64,000 bases of DNA from Caloramator sp. mosi_1 (GTDB lineage Bacteria > Bacillota > Clostridia > Clostridiales > Caloramatoraceae). The DNA lies in contig NZ_CP117677.1 in assembly GCF_028622835.1 (NCBI RefSeq), positions 1,784,820 through 1,848,819 of the forward strand, given 5' to 3'. The translations under genes and the position numbers were made by a program. Under the pieces are notes generated by a model. It was given only the letters and a program-made list of their open reading frames with translations. It was not told where the DNA came from and made no database searches. Positions 19,833 through 31,840 of the stretch are shown here, piece by piece (position 1 is the first letter of the stretch; every line of letters begins with the position of its first letter).

Positions 19833-21191
19833 ATGTTTATTAAAGAGAAGATAGATGGAATTAAGTTTTATAGATTTCAACCAGTTCAAGTATTAGCTTT
19901 AGGCTTTGCAGCTGTTATTTTATTAGGTTCTATTTTACTTTCACTACCAATATCATCAAGAGATGGAACACCTACTAATTATATTGATGCACTTTTTACT
20001 TCTACTTCTGCAGTTTGTGTAACAGGTCTTGTTACCTTAGACACAGGTACCCACTACAGCCTTTTGGTCAATTAATAATTTTACTTTTAATTCAAACAGG
20101 TGGGTTAGGTTTTATGACCTTTGCAACTTTAATTGCTTTAATATTAGGAAAAAGATATCTCTTCGAGAAAGACTTATAATGCAGGAGGCATACAATACCT
20201 TTAATATCCAGGGAGTTGTTAAACTTGCTCTATATATTATGGGGATAACTTTTTCAATTGAGTTGCTTGGTGCTTTAATACTGTCAACACAGTTTATTCC
20301 CAAATTTGGAATTTTAAAGGGGTTATATTTTGGATTGTTTCATTCTGTATCAGCCTTCTGTAATGCAGGTTTTGATTTAATAGGTAATTTCCAAAGTTTA
20401 ACTCCATATGTTGGTAATGTGGTTGTAAACCTAACAATTATGAGCTTGATAATAATAGGTGGTATAGGATTTGCGGTTTTAACAGAAGTTTTAAATTATA
20501 GAAAAACAAGAAGACTATCTTTACACGCTAAAGTTGTTCTTTCAGCAACAGCATTTTTAATAATAAGTGGAGCGATTGGCTTTTTCTTACTTGAATTTTC
20601 AAACCCTAAAACTTTAGGAGCTTTAGATTTAAAAGGAAAAGTTTTAGCAAGTTTATTTGCTTCTATAACTCCAAGAACAGCAGGTTTTAATACAATATCT
20701 ACTTCTGATATGACTACGGCAGGAAAGTTTTTAACAATTGTATTTATGTTTATAGGTGCATCACCAGGTTCAACGGGTGGAGGTATAAAAACATCGACTG
20801 CATTTTTACTTTTATGACTGTAGTTGCAGTTGTTCAAGGTAAAGAAGACACAGAAATATATCAAAAGCGAATAAATAAAAGCTATGTGTATAGAGCCCTT
20901 GCAATAGCACTTATAAGCTTTACAATAATAACATTTGTTACGATGGTTTTATCAATAGTACAAAATGGAGATTTCATTGAATATTTATATGAGGCAACCT
21001 CTGCCTTTGCAACCGTTGGTCTAACTTTAGGTCTTACTACAAGGTTAACTTTAATTGGTAAGATTATAATAATATTAACAATGTACATAGGAAGAGTAGG
21101 TCCACTTTCAATTACTATGGCAATTGCCCATAAACAGCAAACAACAACAAATTTAATTAGATATCCTGAAGACAAGATTTTAATTGGCTAA
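19833..21191 (+). CDS. ktrB: K+ uptake membrane subunit (KtrB/TrkH family)
   Basis: Potassium-translocating subunit, about 453 aa, 8-10 membrane segments in four pore repeats. Selectivity-filter segments are visible: TSAVCVTGL (first), VSAFCNAGFDL (second), TPRTAGFNT (third) and TSAFATVGLTLGLT (fourth). Works with the KtrA gating ring encoded directly downstream. Deficits near 20061-20064 (4 T), 20150-20154 (5 A) and 20804-20808 (5 T). ATG 19833 has TTGGAGG upstream. Confidence 0.93.
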
Positions 21192-21209
21192 TTTGGGAGG
21201 TTTATAAAA

Positions 21210-21868
21210 ATGAAATCAAAACAGTTTGTAGTTATAGGACTTGGAAGGTTTGGTTCAAGTATAGCAAAAACATTATATTCTTTAGGTCACGAGGTTTTAG
21301 CAATAGATATAGATGAAGAAGTTGTACAGGATATTTCAGACCACGTAACTCACGCAGTTCAGGCAGATGCAACAGATGAGGCAACCTTAAAATCATTGGG
21401 AATAAGAAATTTTGATATTGCGGTTATAACAATTGGATCAGATGTACAGTCAAGTGTACTTGTAACACTGCTTGTAAAGGAACTTGGTGTTAAATATGTA
21501 ATAGCAAAGGCACAAAATGAACTGCACGCAAAGGTCTTATATAAGATAGGTGCAGATAGGGTAGTATTTCCGGAGAGAGATATGGGAATTAGAGTTGCCC
21601 ATAATCTGTGTTCATCCAACATATTAGATTATATAGAACTTTCACCAGATTACAGTATTATGGAAGTTACAGCCCTTGAGGAATGGGAAGATAAGACTTT
21701 AAAGGAATTAAACTTAAGAACAAGATATGGTATTAATATAATGGCAATAAAAAGAGGTAATGATATTAATATATCTCCAGCAGCAGAAGACACGATTAAA
21801 AAGGAGACATACTGGTTGTAATTGGCGGAACAGATGATATCAAAAATATTGAAATGCAAAGGATGTAG
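21210..21868 (+). CDS. ktrA: K+ uptake regulatory subunit (RCK/TrkA domain)
   Basis: Cytosolic gating protein, about 219 aa. RCK_N Rossmann motif VVIGLGRFGSSIAKTL near residues 6-21, nucleotide-binding acidic end AIDIDEE, then an RCK_C domain from about residue 135 (IMEVTALEEWEDKTLKELNL). One A is short near 21798-21802, shifting the last 23 residues. Paired with ktrB, 18 bases apart. Confidence 0.93.
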
Positions 21869-21873
21869 TTTAT

Positions 21874-22632
21874 ATGATTCTTAAAAGGGACAGTAATATA
21901 GTAAAAGGTGCACTTAAACTTAAACAAAAAAATACAGAGAGATTGAAGGTAAATTTTTAGTAGAGGGTATTAGACTTATTGAGGAAGCAATTTTTGAGGG
22001 ATTAGTTGAACAAATATTTTATAGTAATAAAATTTATGAAGTAAATGGATATGACAGAGTACTTAATAATAGCATACCAAAGTATGAAGTTGATGAAACT
22101 GTAATTAAAGAACTAACCAGCACTACAACTCCTCAAAGTATAGTTGCAGTAGCATATAAACCTAAAATTAATATAAAAAAGAATTAAGCTTTGTTGTGGT
22201 AGTTGATAAGGTGCAGGACCCTGGAAATTTAGGAACTATAATTAGAACCTGTGATGCTGCAGGAGTTGATGCGGTATATATTGTAAAGGGAACTGTGGAT
22301 GTGTATAACGATAAAACCATAAGGTCAACTATGGGTTCAATTTTTCATTTGCCTATTGTGTTTTTCGAATCCTTTAAGGAAGTATCAGAGGATTTATACT
22401 CAAAGGGATTTAATATATATGCAACAACTTTAGATGGAGAAGATGTGTATAAAACTAATTTTAAGGAAAAAGTAGCAATAGTTATAGGGAATGAAGCAAA
22501 CGGTATGTCAGAAGAAGATACAAGGCTTTGTAATAAAAAATAAAGATTCCTATGCTTGGAAGAGCAGAATCATTAAATGCATCAATAGCAGCTGCAGTAA
22601 TAATATATGAAGCTGTACGGCAAAGATTATAA
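21874..22632 (+). CDS. SpoU-family RNA 2'-O-methyltransferase
   Basis: TrmH/SpoU superfamily, about 253 aa: N-terminal L30e-like substrate-binding half (KYREIEGKFLVEGIRLIEEA), then the knotted SAM domain with VVDKVQDPGNLGTIIRTCDAAG, IGNEANGMS and IPMLGRAESLNASIAAAVI. Same place upstream of pheS as B. subtilis ysgA, so a 23S rRNA methylase is likely. Three single-A deficits, near 21927-21933, 22179-22183 and 22536-22541. It starts 5 bases after ktrA and is probably co-transcribed. Confidence 0.88.
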
Positions 22633-22639
22633 AAGGATA

Positions 22640-22669
22640 TTTACACTTAATTAATTATTGTGTTATAAT
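22640..22669 (+). promoter_or_regulatory. Promoter of pheST T-box transcript
   Basis: TTTACA, 18-base spacer, TATAAT, directly after the methyltransferase stop. Confidence 0.75.
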
Positions 22670-22680
22670 AAGCAAAAAAG

Positions 22681-22911
22681 TAAAGGCTGTGAAGGAGGCA
22701 AGTAGGCTAATACCCTGCACAGGGAGGATAGGTCATAGATTGAGAGCCTATCTGCAGAAGGGTTAGTTGAAGTTTCCCTCTGGAGCTTTCTGCTTGAAAT
22801 AATAGTAGGGCAGAACGGTGTAACCGTTATTTTAATGAGTGGGCCAGTTTGGCCAATTAGGGTGGTACCGCGAAGATTTCCCTTCGTCCCTTTTGGGATG
22901 AAGGGTTTTTT
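22681..22911 (+). ncRNA. T-box leader (phenylalanine)
   Basis: Conserved AGGGTGGTACCGCG around 22859-22872 and a likely TTC (Phe) specifier at 22774-22776. The terminator stem CCCTTCGTCCC / GGGATGAAGGG is followed by T6. Regulates pheST by tRNA-Phe charging. Confidence 0.95.
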
Positions 22912-22944
22912 GTTTGGAAATTTTTGAAAGAAAGGAGTAGAACA

Positions 22945-23962
22945 ATGAGGGAAAAGCTACAACAAATAAAGGACGAGGCACTTTTAAAATTAAAAGAATG
23001 CCAAACAAGTCAAATGTTAGATGAATTAAGAGTTAAATATCTTGGAAAAAGGGTGAACTTACAACTATTTTAAGAGGAATGGGACAATTATCTCCAGAGA
23101 AAGACCAATAGTAGGTAAAATAGCAAACGAGGTAAGAGAAACTATTGAGGCAGCAATAGAGGAGACTTTAAAGGAAATAAAACAAAGGGAAAAGAATTTA
23201 AGACTTTCTATGGAAACGATAGATGTAACTATGCCAGGTAAGGCAAATAAAATAGGTGGATTACATCCTCTAACTAAAGCCTTAGATGAAATAAAGGAGA
23301 TATTCATAGGAATGGGATTTTCCATTGCAGAAGGTCCAGAGGTTGAACTTGATTATTATAACTTTGAAGCACTAAACATACCTAAAAACCATCCAGCAAG
23401 GGATGAACAAGATACCTTCTATATAAATCAAAATGTAGTATTAAGAACACAAACATCACCTGTTCAAATTAGAGTTATGGAGAATAAGAAACCTCCAATA
23501 AGAATTATTGCACCAGGAAGAGTTTATAGATCAGATACTGCTGATGCAACACATTCACCTATTTTCCATCAAGTAGAAGGTCTTGTAGTTGATAAAGGAA
23601 TTACAATGGCAAGCTTAAAGGGAACATTAGATGCCTTTGCAAAGAGAATGTTTGGAGAAAAAACAAAGACTAAATTTAGACCGCATCATTTCCCATTTAC
23701 TGAACCTTCTGCAGAAGTTGACGTATCCTGCTTTGTATGTGGTGGGACAGGATGTAGAGTATGTAAAGGCTCTGGATGGATTGAAATATTAGGTTGTGGT
23801 ATGGTTCACCCAGATGTTTTAAGAGCAGGTGGAATAGATCCTGAAGTTTATAGTGGTTTTGCCTTTGGACTTGGACTTGAGAGAATAGTAATGATTAAAT
23901 ATGGAATAGATGATATAAGATTATTCTATGAAAATGATATTAGATTTTTAAAGCAGTTCTAA
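22945..23962 (+). CDS. pheS: Phenylalanine--tRNA ligase alpha subunit
   Basis: Catalytic alpha chain of the alpha2beta2 enzyme, about 339 aa: N-terminal coiled coil, then class II motifs [18 protein letters not shown] (motif 2), a [18 protein letters not shown] block and [11 protein letters not shown] (motif 3). A cysteine cluster [16 protein letters not shown] follows motif 2, as in many clostridial PheS. Two single-A deficits, near 23046-23050 and 23100-23102, put the first 50 residues in other frames. ATG 22945 follows AAAGGAG. Confidence 0.96.
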
Positions 23963-23973
23963 GGAGGGATAGT

Positions 23974-26329
23974 ATGAAGGTTCCATTTAATTGGCTAATT
24001 GAGTATGTAGATTTAGATAAAGATATTAATGAAGTTGCAGAAAAATTAACTTTAACAGGTTCAAAGGTAGAGGAAGTAATAGAAAAGGGAAAAGAAATAG
24101 ATAGAGTTGTAACTGGTAAAATTATAAAAACTGAAAAACATCCAAATGCAGATAAACTAACGGTATGTCAAATAGATGTAAAGGATGAAGTAATACAGAT
24201 TGTTACTGGTGCAGATAATATAAAAGAGGGTGATATAGTTCCAGTGGCACTTCACGGTTCATCACTTCCAGGTGGAGTAAAGATTAAAAAGGTAAACTAA
24301 GAGGTGTTGAATCAAATGGAATGCTGTGTTCAGAGGCAGAACTTGGTCTTGCAGATGAAGATTCTGTACACGGAATTATGATATTAGACGAAAATACACC
24401 TATAGGTGTTGATATTAAGGAAATACTTGGCCTTAATGGTGGAGTGATTGACTTTGAAATAACATCAAACAGGGCCGATTGTTTTTCAGTATATGGAATA
24501 GCAAGAGAAACAGCTGCCTCCTTTGGATGTGAGTTAAAGAAGGTAGATTTAAACTTTAATGAAAATAACGAAAATATAAATGATTATTTGAAGGTTGAAG
24601 TAAAAACACCTCTATGCAGAAGATATATGGCAAAAATGATAAAGAATATAAAGGTTGGTCCTTCGCCTGAATGGATGCAGGCAAAATTACAAGAGGCAGG
24701 GGTTAGACCAATTAATAATGTAGTTGATATTACAAACTATGTTATGTTAGAGCTTGGACAGCCAATGCACGCCTTTGATTTTGAAAATATAGAAGATAAA
24801 AAATAGTTGTAAAGATGGCGGAAAATGAAAAGTTTACTACATTAGACGGTGTTGAAAGACAGCTTGATAATTCGATGATAGCAATAAATGATGGAAAAAG
24901 ACTGTTGCAATTGCTGGTGTAATGGGAGGACAAAATTCTGAGGTTACAGAATCAACAAAGACAATTGTTCTTGAGTGTGCAAATTTTGATGGTGTTACAA
25001 CAAGATTAACATCTAAAAAGCTGGGACTTAGAACAGAAGCATCATCAAGATTTGAAAAGGATTTAGATCCAAATCTTGTTGATATTGCTCTAAAGAGGGC
25101 GTGTCACCTATTTGAAGCTTTAAAGGTTGGTGAGGTTGTAGGCGGTGTTATAGATTGCTACCAACAAAAATTAGAACCCCATTATGTTAAGGTAAGCCCA
25201 AATTGGATAAACGACTTTTTAGGAACAGATATTGAAGTTAATGAAATGGTAAAAATGCTTCAAAGGCTTGAAATGGAAGTTGAAGTAAAGGATGAGCTTA
25301 TAATAAAGGTTCCAACCTTTAGACAGGATGTAAAAATAAAAGAAGATGTTGCAGAAGAAATAGCAAGACTTTATGGATATGATATAATACCAAATCAAAA
25401 ATTATAGGTGAAGCAGTTGAGGCAGAGATAACAAAGGAACAAAAATTAATTGAGACTGTAAAAAGACAATGGTTTCTTCTGGATTGTATGAAACATTAAC
25501 CTATTCCTTCTTTAGTCCAAAGGTGTTTGATAAGATTAACCTACCTTTAGACAGTGATCTTAGAAACGTAATAACTATATCCAATCCCTTAGGTGAGGAT
25601 TTTAGTGTTATGAGAACAACCCTAATTCCATCAATGCTTGAGGTTATGCAAAGAAACATATTAAGGGATAATAAGGAAGTTGGTTTGTTTGACATAGGTA
25701 AAGTTTATTTAAATTTAGGCAAAGAACTTCCTGATGAAAGAATAAAGCTTTGCATTGGTATTGCAGGAGAAGTTGATTTCTTTAACCTAAAGGGAATAAT
25801 AGAAAATCTAATAAATGCTCTATCAGTAGATAAGGTAGAATTTGAAAGAGAAACAGAAAATAATGTTTTCCATCCAGGAAGATGTGCAAAGCTATTAGTA
25901 AGGAAAAGATATGCTGGAGTTTTAGGAGAAGTTCATCCAGATGTTTTAGAAAACTATGATTTAGAAACAAGAGTTTATATAGCAGAAATTGACTTAGCTA
26001 CATTATTTGAAGCTTCAAAGACTGAAAAGAAGTATAAGCCACTACCAAAGTATCCAGCAGTTTTAAGAGATATAGCTCTTTTAGTTAAGGATGAAGTTGA
26101 AGTTAAAAAGATTGAGGACATTATGTTAAAACAGGGTAAGGGAATAATTGAGGAGATAAAATTATTTGACGTGTACAAGGGTAAACAGATTCCAGAGGGC
26201 TTTAAGAGTGTTGCTTACTCAATTGTTTATAGAGCAGAAGATAAAACTTTGACAGATGAGGAAATAAATAAGGTTCACGATGCAATAGTTAAGGAACTTG
26301 AGGAAAAATTAGAGGCAAAACTTAGATAG
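23974..26329 (+). CDS. pheT: Phenylalanine--tRNA ligase beta subunit
   Basis: About 786 aa: N-terminal tRNA-binding OB fold ([15 protein letters not shown]), B3/4 editing domain, B5 domain, catalytic-like core ([15 protein letters not shown]) and C-terminal ferredoxin-fold anticodon-binding domain ([13 protein letters not shown]). Five single-A deficits, near 24286-24290, 24798-24803, 24896-24900, 25399-25403 and 25461-25464. Overlaps its terminator at the stop codon. Confidence 0.96.
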
Positions 26330-26350
26330 GGTATCCTATCTAAGTTTTTT
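26319..26350 (+). terminator. Terminator of pheST
   Basis: AACTTAGATAGG / CCTATCTAAGTT perfect 12-bp stem, GTAT loop, T-tail. The stem includes the last codons of pheT. Confidence 0.92.
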
Positions 26351-26439
26351 ATAGAAAATAAAAAAGGTATAGTAATGTAAAATAAATTAATGTAAAATAT
26401 AAGTAATTAAGTCTATTTAAACTTGAAAGGGTGCTTGGT

Positions 26440-27045
26440 ATGGTTAATAAGGTTGTTGTTAAGATAAATGGCGTTGAATATACTTTAATGGGAGAAGACA
26501 CAGAAGATTATTTATTCTCTATTGCTAACTTTGTTGATAAGAAGATTAAAGAAATACTTTCAAGCAATCAAAGCACAATACCACTTCTTCTGCGGTTTTA
26601 ACTGCTTTGACGGTTACGGATGAAATGTTTAAATTGAAAAGGAAATGGAAAAACTAAGACAGAGTACTGTTGTTCCAAATGAAAAGCTAAGAGAAGCAGA
26701 GGAAAAATATAGGACACTATATGAAGAATTTAAAAGAGTAATTGAAGAAAACAATTCTGTTAAGTCAAAACTTCAAGAGGTAAGTTTAAAGGAAAAGGAG
26801 TATAGTGAAAGCATAGATAGGTTAAAGGCAGAATTTGAGGAAAAAATAAGGGAATATGAAGCAATCTTAAAGGAAAATGCATATCTTAGCGAAAGAAACG
26901 AAGAGGTAGAAAAGGAGCTTAGGGAGACTAAAGAAATTTTAGGCAGTGTAAAGGAACAACTCTTAGAAAGCCAGATGGAACTTGTAAGAGTAAAAAGGAT
27001 TTAAAGGACTTCAAGGAACTTCAGAGCAAAAAGAGGAGTATATAG
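26440..27045 (+). CDS. zapA: Cell-division protein ZapA with long coiled-coil tail
   Basis: About 202 aa. Residues 1-85 form a ZapA domain (KVVVKINGVEYTLMGEDTEDYLFSIANFVDKKI), which bundles FtsZ filaments. The rest is a long Glu/Lys-rich coiled coil (about 90-195), as in clostridial ZapA proteins encoded after pheT. Deficits near 26569-26571 (AAA), 26637-26640 (4 A) and 26995-26998 (4 A). Confidence 0.88.
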
Positions 27046-27063
27046 GGGCATTAGGCCCTTTTT
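27044..27063 (+). terminator. Short terminator after zapA
   Basis: GGGC-ATTAG-GCCC with TTTTT directly after the zapA stop. The stem is short, so termination may be incomplete. Confidence 0.55.
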
Positions 27064-27123
27064 AGTACATAAAATTAATTAATTGTGAATATATATTAGA
27101 CATAGCAAGTATTATGGTTTTTT

Positions 27124-28008
27124 ATGAATTTAGTACAATCTAAAATTATAAAATCACGTTACAATAAAAATCATTTGATTTTGGACAAGAAAATAATTTT
27201 TGAAGACGGACTGAAGGTTAGAAATATAATCTCACATAATGAATTTATTAATGTTAAAAGAGTAAAAAGAAATACAAAGTATTTTGATGTTGAGTTGTCT
27301 ATAGAATGTATTTTAATGGTTGAGGTGTTAAAGGGTAATTTAGTAGAAAAGTATAATTTAACCTACAGCTTTGAAAGTAGTGTTAAGGTATTTAAGGAAT
27401 ATTTTGAACCTGTTGTATCCTTTTCGGATTTTCTTGAACTTGATTATATTATTAAATTTAAAAAAATTAATTTTAAATATGATATAAATTTAGAGTATAA
27501 TACCTTATTTGTCTTAGGAGAATGTTCTATTATTATCAATCTTTTGGTGGAGAGGTGCCTTATGCTAAAGGAAGTAGAGGAAATGCAGGCATATTTACAG
27601 GTTGCTGCAGGATTAGATGATATGAATATAAAGGATGTTATAGGTAATTTAGACAATATAGTGAAAACATTATCAAATAGATTAAATGAAATAGAAGAAG
27701 AAAATCATTTTTTAAAAGAGAGATAGAAAGACATAAGGCAGAAATTGGAGTATTAAATTCTGAGCTTCAAAATGAGAAGTTAAAAAATATGAATTTGTCT
27801 TTAGAGTGTACAAGACTTACAGAAAAAATAAAGGACATTGAAGAAAAATTAGATAAGGAAAGAAAAAATGTTCTTTATTGGAAGTGGAAAATGCCAGAGC
27901 ACTTGATGAGATAAAAAGATTAAAGAAGGAAAAAACAGAGATAACAAATGAGATTAAAAGGGATAAAATAAGTATAGGTAAAAAAATAGTTGAGTTTTTA
28001 AAAAATAG
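27124..28008 (+). CDS. Unrecognised protein: N-terminal beta-rich domain plus coiled coil
   Basis: About 295 aa after repair; family not recognised. Residues 1-150 look beta-rich (LILDKKIIFEDGLKVRNII, then FDVELSIECILMVEVLKGN) and faintly resemble a SPOCS/DUF3794 layout, a weak guess. From about 160 on it is coiled coil. Deficits near 27713-27716, 27880-27881 and probably 28001-28005; with the last restored the gene stops at 28008 inside its own terminator, otherwise it reads on to about 28054. No signal peptide. Confidence 0.6.
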
Positions 28009-28027
28009 GGCAATTGCCCTATTTTTT
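28001..28027 (+). terminator. Terminator overlapping gene end
   Basis: AAAATAGGGC-AATT-GCCCTATTTTTT, a strong 10-bp stem. Confidence 0.92.
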
Positions 28028-28087
28028 GTGTCAAATAAATTAGAAACTGAATAATATATAATAGACTATTCTTGGGAGGATGAAATT

Positions 28088-28499
28088 TTGGTACGCAAAG
28101 AACAAAAACAGATTCAGTATGAATACAATACTGGTTGGCAAAAGGTTATCAAATCTGATAGTGAGAGCATATTTGATGATATAAATAGTAAAATACAAAG
28201 GCTAAACTTAGATGTTGATGAACTAAAAAACAGATAGACAATTTAAAGAAGGTTACTGTACAGAATTTAAATAGAAATCAGAGTGATGAGGCAATTGATA
28301 ATCTAAAGGATGATATAAACAAGATAAATAGTATTGTTGATGATTTAAAATTGAACATAGAAGATGCAATAAAGGAAATTAATAAAAGTATAGATGATCA
28401 AAAAAGTTTGTTGAATCACAGATTTTGATATTAAATGAAACAATAAAACTTGCCCTTGATAAAATTAATAATTTAGAAGAGAAAATGCAGGTATTTTAA
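28088..28499 (+). CDS. Small coiled-coil protein, unrecognised
   Basis: About 137 aa, nearly all predicted coiled coil with Asn/Asp/Lys/Leu/Ile heptads (DDINSKIQRLNLDVDELKKQ, IVDDLKLNIEDAIKEINK). The first 20 residues (VRKEQKQIQYEYNTGWQKVI) form a distinct basic/aromatic head. TTG 28088 is preferred because GGGAGGA (28074-28080) is spaced 7 bases from it; the nearby ATG at 28080 overlaps the Shine-Dalgarno and is out of frame. Deficits near 28228-28233 and 28399-28404. Confidence 0.6.
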
Positions 28500-28592
28500 G
28501 ATTTTTTAAAAGATAAAATCACATAAAATATATAAGTTGCATAGTATAAATTAGAATTTGAATTTATGGAATAATTTAGGGAGGGAAATATA

Positions 28593-29356
28593 ATGGAAGA
28601 CCTCTTAAGGAATGGAACCCCGCAGCAACTTGACATTTATGTAAAGAGGATATTAGCAAAATATGCAAATGAGGAACAAATACTATTTGCAGAAGAAATA
28701 GCTGGAACTCCACCAGCACCAAATGATACAAAAGTACCACTTCACTTCTGTATTGACAAAAGACTATAGGAGAAGAAGCATATGGAATTAAATGCATCAA
28801 TGAAGTAAAAATAACTGATTGGACAGCAACACAAGAGATAATTTGTAATCACAAGGCAAGACTAACTATAACCTTTAAGGTTGTACTATGGGTAAAATAC
28901 GAAGATAACAGCTTTGGTATAGTTGTTCTTCCAGACGATGTATATAAGCCAAATCCAACAGCTTGTTTTATTTCTGCAATGAATGTACCTCAGACTATTG
29001 GTCATACTGAATCTTTAGAAATTATAGGCATTGGAACAAATCCAAAGTTTAAGTGGGTTAAGGATGTACCATTAACCGAATTTGATGCTCCTATTCCACC
29101 AGAGTGCTTCGATGACCCAACTATTCAATCACATCTATTAATAAAGGCTGTAAAACCAGAATATGATATATTAAATGACTGCCCATACACTGTTCACGCA
29201 GTAGGTCACGACGAGACAGGAACAACTTGGCAACTTCAAGGTTACCACGCACCACAGGGAGCAACAGAAGTATATCTCAGCTTGTTTGTAGATGTTCTTG
29301 ATAAATTAGGGGTAGATCAAGATATATTAATTGAAGGAATTCCTCTTGATTGCTAA
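28593..29356 (+). CDS. Unrecognised conserved-looking protein, 254 aa
   Basis: Cytosolic by composition: no signal peptide or membrane segment. Mixed alpha/beta, with conserved-looking stretches LTITFKVVLWVKYEDNSFG, NPTACFISAMNVPQTIGHTE, PIPPECFDD and VGHDETGTTWQLQGYHAPQG. Cysteines near residues 54, 67, 77, 123, 177 and 209 and a C-terminal ...IPLDC. One A is short near 28758-28761. Good GGGAGGG site, own terminator, probably monocistronic. I cannot name a family; a spore-coat or capsid-like structural role is only a thought. Confidence 0.75.
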
Positions 29357-29380
29357 AAAGGCTGCCAAGGCAGCCTTTTT
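29355..29380 (+). terminator. Terminator
   Basis: AAAAAGGCTGCC-AA-GGCAGCCTTTTT, perfect stem directly after the unrecognised gene. Confidence 0.93.
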
Positions 29381-29409
29381 ATATATGGCTTTCTTGATTT
29401 TAAATATAA

Positions 29410-29437
29410 TTGTAAAATAAGATAAATGGTGTATAAT
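29410..29437 (+). promoter_or_regulatory. Promoter of U32 peptidase gene
   Basis: TTGTAA, 16-base spacer, TATAAT, 33 bases before the start codon. Confidence 0.65.
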
Positions 29438-29470
29438 TAATTTGTTACAAATGTTAAGGGAGAGATATTT

Positions 29471-31824
29471 ATGTTGGAACTTTTAGCACCGGCGGGTAAT
29501 ATGGAAAGTTTAAAGGCGGCTGTTTTAAATGGAGCAGATGCTGTATATTTAGGTGGAAAAGAGTTTTCTGCAAGACAAAGTGCTGCAAATTTTGATAGAG
29601 AAGAGCTTGTTGAGGCAGTAAGATTTTGTCACGCATATAATGTAAAGGTTTATGTAACTATAAATACACTTTTAAAAGATATAGAACTTAGAGGAGCACT
29701 CGAATATGCTTCCTTTTTATATTCAATAGGTGTTGATGCTGTTATAGTGCAGGATTTAGGTTTTTACACCTTCTAAGAAGATATCTTCCCGATTTTGAGG
29801 TACACGCAAGTACACAGATGACAGCTCACAATTTAGATTCAGTAGAGATGTTATATGATTTAGGAGTCAAAAGAGTAGTTTTATCAAGGGAACTTTCTCT
29901 TGAGGAAATCAAACATATATCTAAAAATACAAGGGCAGAGCTTGAGATGTTTGTACACGGAGCATTATGCATAAGCTTTTCAGGGCAATGCCTAATGAGC
30001 AGTATAATAGGAGGAAGAAGCGGAAATCGAGGACGATGTGCACAACCCTGCAGATTAGAATACAGGTTAAATGATAAAAAAGCATATCATTTAAGTCCAA
30101 AGGATTTATCTACATTAGAGTTTATAGATAAAATAAAGGAACTTGGTGTTTATTCTCTAAAAATAGAAGGACGAATGAAAAGGCCAGAATATGTTGCAAC
30201 AGTAGTTTCGGCCTATAGGGCGGCTATTGATGGAAAACTTGAAAAATCACATATCAAGGATGTAACACAAATATTTAATAGAGGAGGCTTTACATCTGCC
30301 TTTATGTTTAGTAGACAAGGCAGTGAAATGATGAGCTATAAAAAGCCAAGAAATTGGGGTACATATTTAGGTAAAGTTATTAATGTTAAAGGTGATTTTG
30401 TAAAAGTTAAGCTTGATGCTATATTAAATGAGGGAGATGGGGTTGAAGTTTTTGATAGAGGTATTGGTGTTGTTGTCTCTAATATGAAAAAGGATGGCAA
30501 AGTAGTAGAGAGTGCCTCCTATAAGGAGGAGGTTGAGTTTTATTTTAAGGGAGCAAAAAGGAGATATAGTTTATAAAACATCTGACGTGGAGCTTATAAA
30601 CAGAGCAAAGGAGAGCTTTGAAGGAAAGGATATTAAAAGAGTACCTATTGATGCTTATGTAAAAATAAAAAGAATCAGGAAGTAGTTTTAAGAATAAGGG
30701 ATATATATGGAGATGAAGTTGAAGTTATATCAGAACCACCAGAGATAGCGGTAAATAAGCCTATTACCTTGGAAAAATTAAAGGATAGTCTATCAAAAAC
30801 AAAGGATACACCTTATATATTAGCAAATTTACAGTCAGATTTAGATAATGATGTTATAATACCTGTTTCAAGGATAAATTCTTTAAGAAGAGAAGCAATT
30901 GAAAAACTTTTAGATAAGAAACAAAATAAAAAAGAAGAAGTTAAAATAGAATTTGATTTAGAAAAACATATAGACAGGATAAAAAGAAGTTAATACTTAT
31001 TACAGGAAGACAGGATATAGTTAGAGAGGTACATAAATATTTTGATGAAGTTTATTTTGGAGGAGATAGCTTAAGAATAAATAACGGAGATATAGAATCC
31101 TTAATTGAAGAAGGGTTAGATGTTAATTTGTGGATACCTGAAATTGTTTTAGAGGAAGAAGAACAACTTAAGAAAAAATAAAGAACATCAAAGGAAAAGG
31201 TGTAAAATCTGCTCTTTGTGGAAACTTAGGTATGTATAAATATTTAATAGAAAATGATTTTGATGTAAAATTGGATAAGGGCTTTAATATTTTTAATTCA
31301 GTATCTACAAAAGTATTAAAAAATACAGGAACTTTAATTTCAAATGAATTAAACCTTAAGGAAATAAAGAATTTAATAGATTGCACAAATATAGATACAA
31401 TGCTTTTGGTATATGGTAGAATAAAAATGATGGTTTCAAGGCAATGCTTTATTGGAAGTTCAGAGGGTGAAGGAAAAAAGATTGTAAATTAATTTGCCAA
31501 AATAAAATACATTATCTTAAGGATAGAATGAAGGAGGAATTTTTGATAGTACCTGATAGGTACTGCAGAAATCACATATATAATTCAAAGGTTTTAAGTA
31601 TGCTCGACGACATAAAGGAAGTATATAAAACAGGTGCAAAATATTTTGTTATACAGTTTTTAGATGAAGATGTTGAAGAAGCAAAGCTGATATCAAAGGC
31701 CTTTAGGGAGGCTGTTGATATGTTAAATTGTGGTGATTTTAGCCAAACAAATAACATAAAGGAAGCCTTAGATATGTTAAAGGGAAAAACAACAAAGGGA
31801 CATTATTATAGAGGTGTTTTATAA
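29471..31824 (+). CDS. Peptidase U32 family protein (long form with DUF3656-like region)
   Basis: About 786 aa. Opening LELLAPAGNMESLKAAVLNGADAVYLGG and the U32 signature MFVHGALCISFSGQC...SGNRGRCAQPCRLEY near residues 165-200, followed by the beta-barrel and C-terminal regions of the YrrO/RlhA-like long U32 proteins. Members act in tRNA/rRNA hydroxylation, so RNA modification is as likely as proteolysis. Deficits near 29761-29765, 30556-30560 (two bases), 30668-30671, 30981-30985, 31172-31177 and 31475-31479. Confidence 0.88.
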
Positions 31825-31840
31825 GGAAGGATGGGTAAAT

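Noticed and set aside
27124..27600. SPOCS/DUF3794 domain call for the 27124 gene
   Set aside because: The resemblance is only in general beta-rich pattern; no motif convincing enough to name it.
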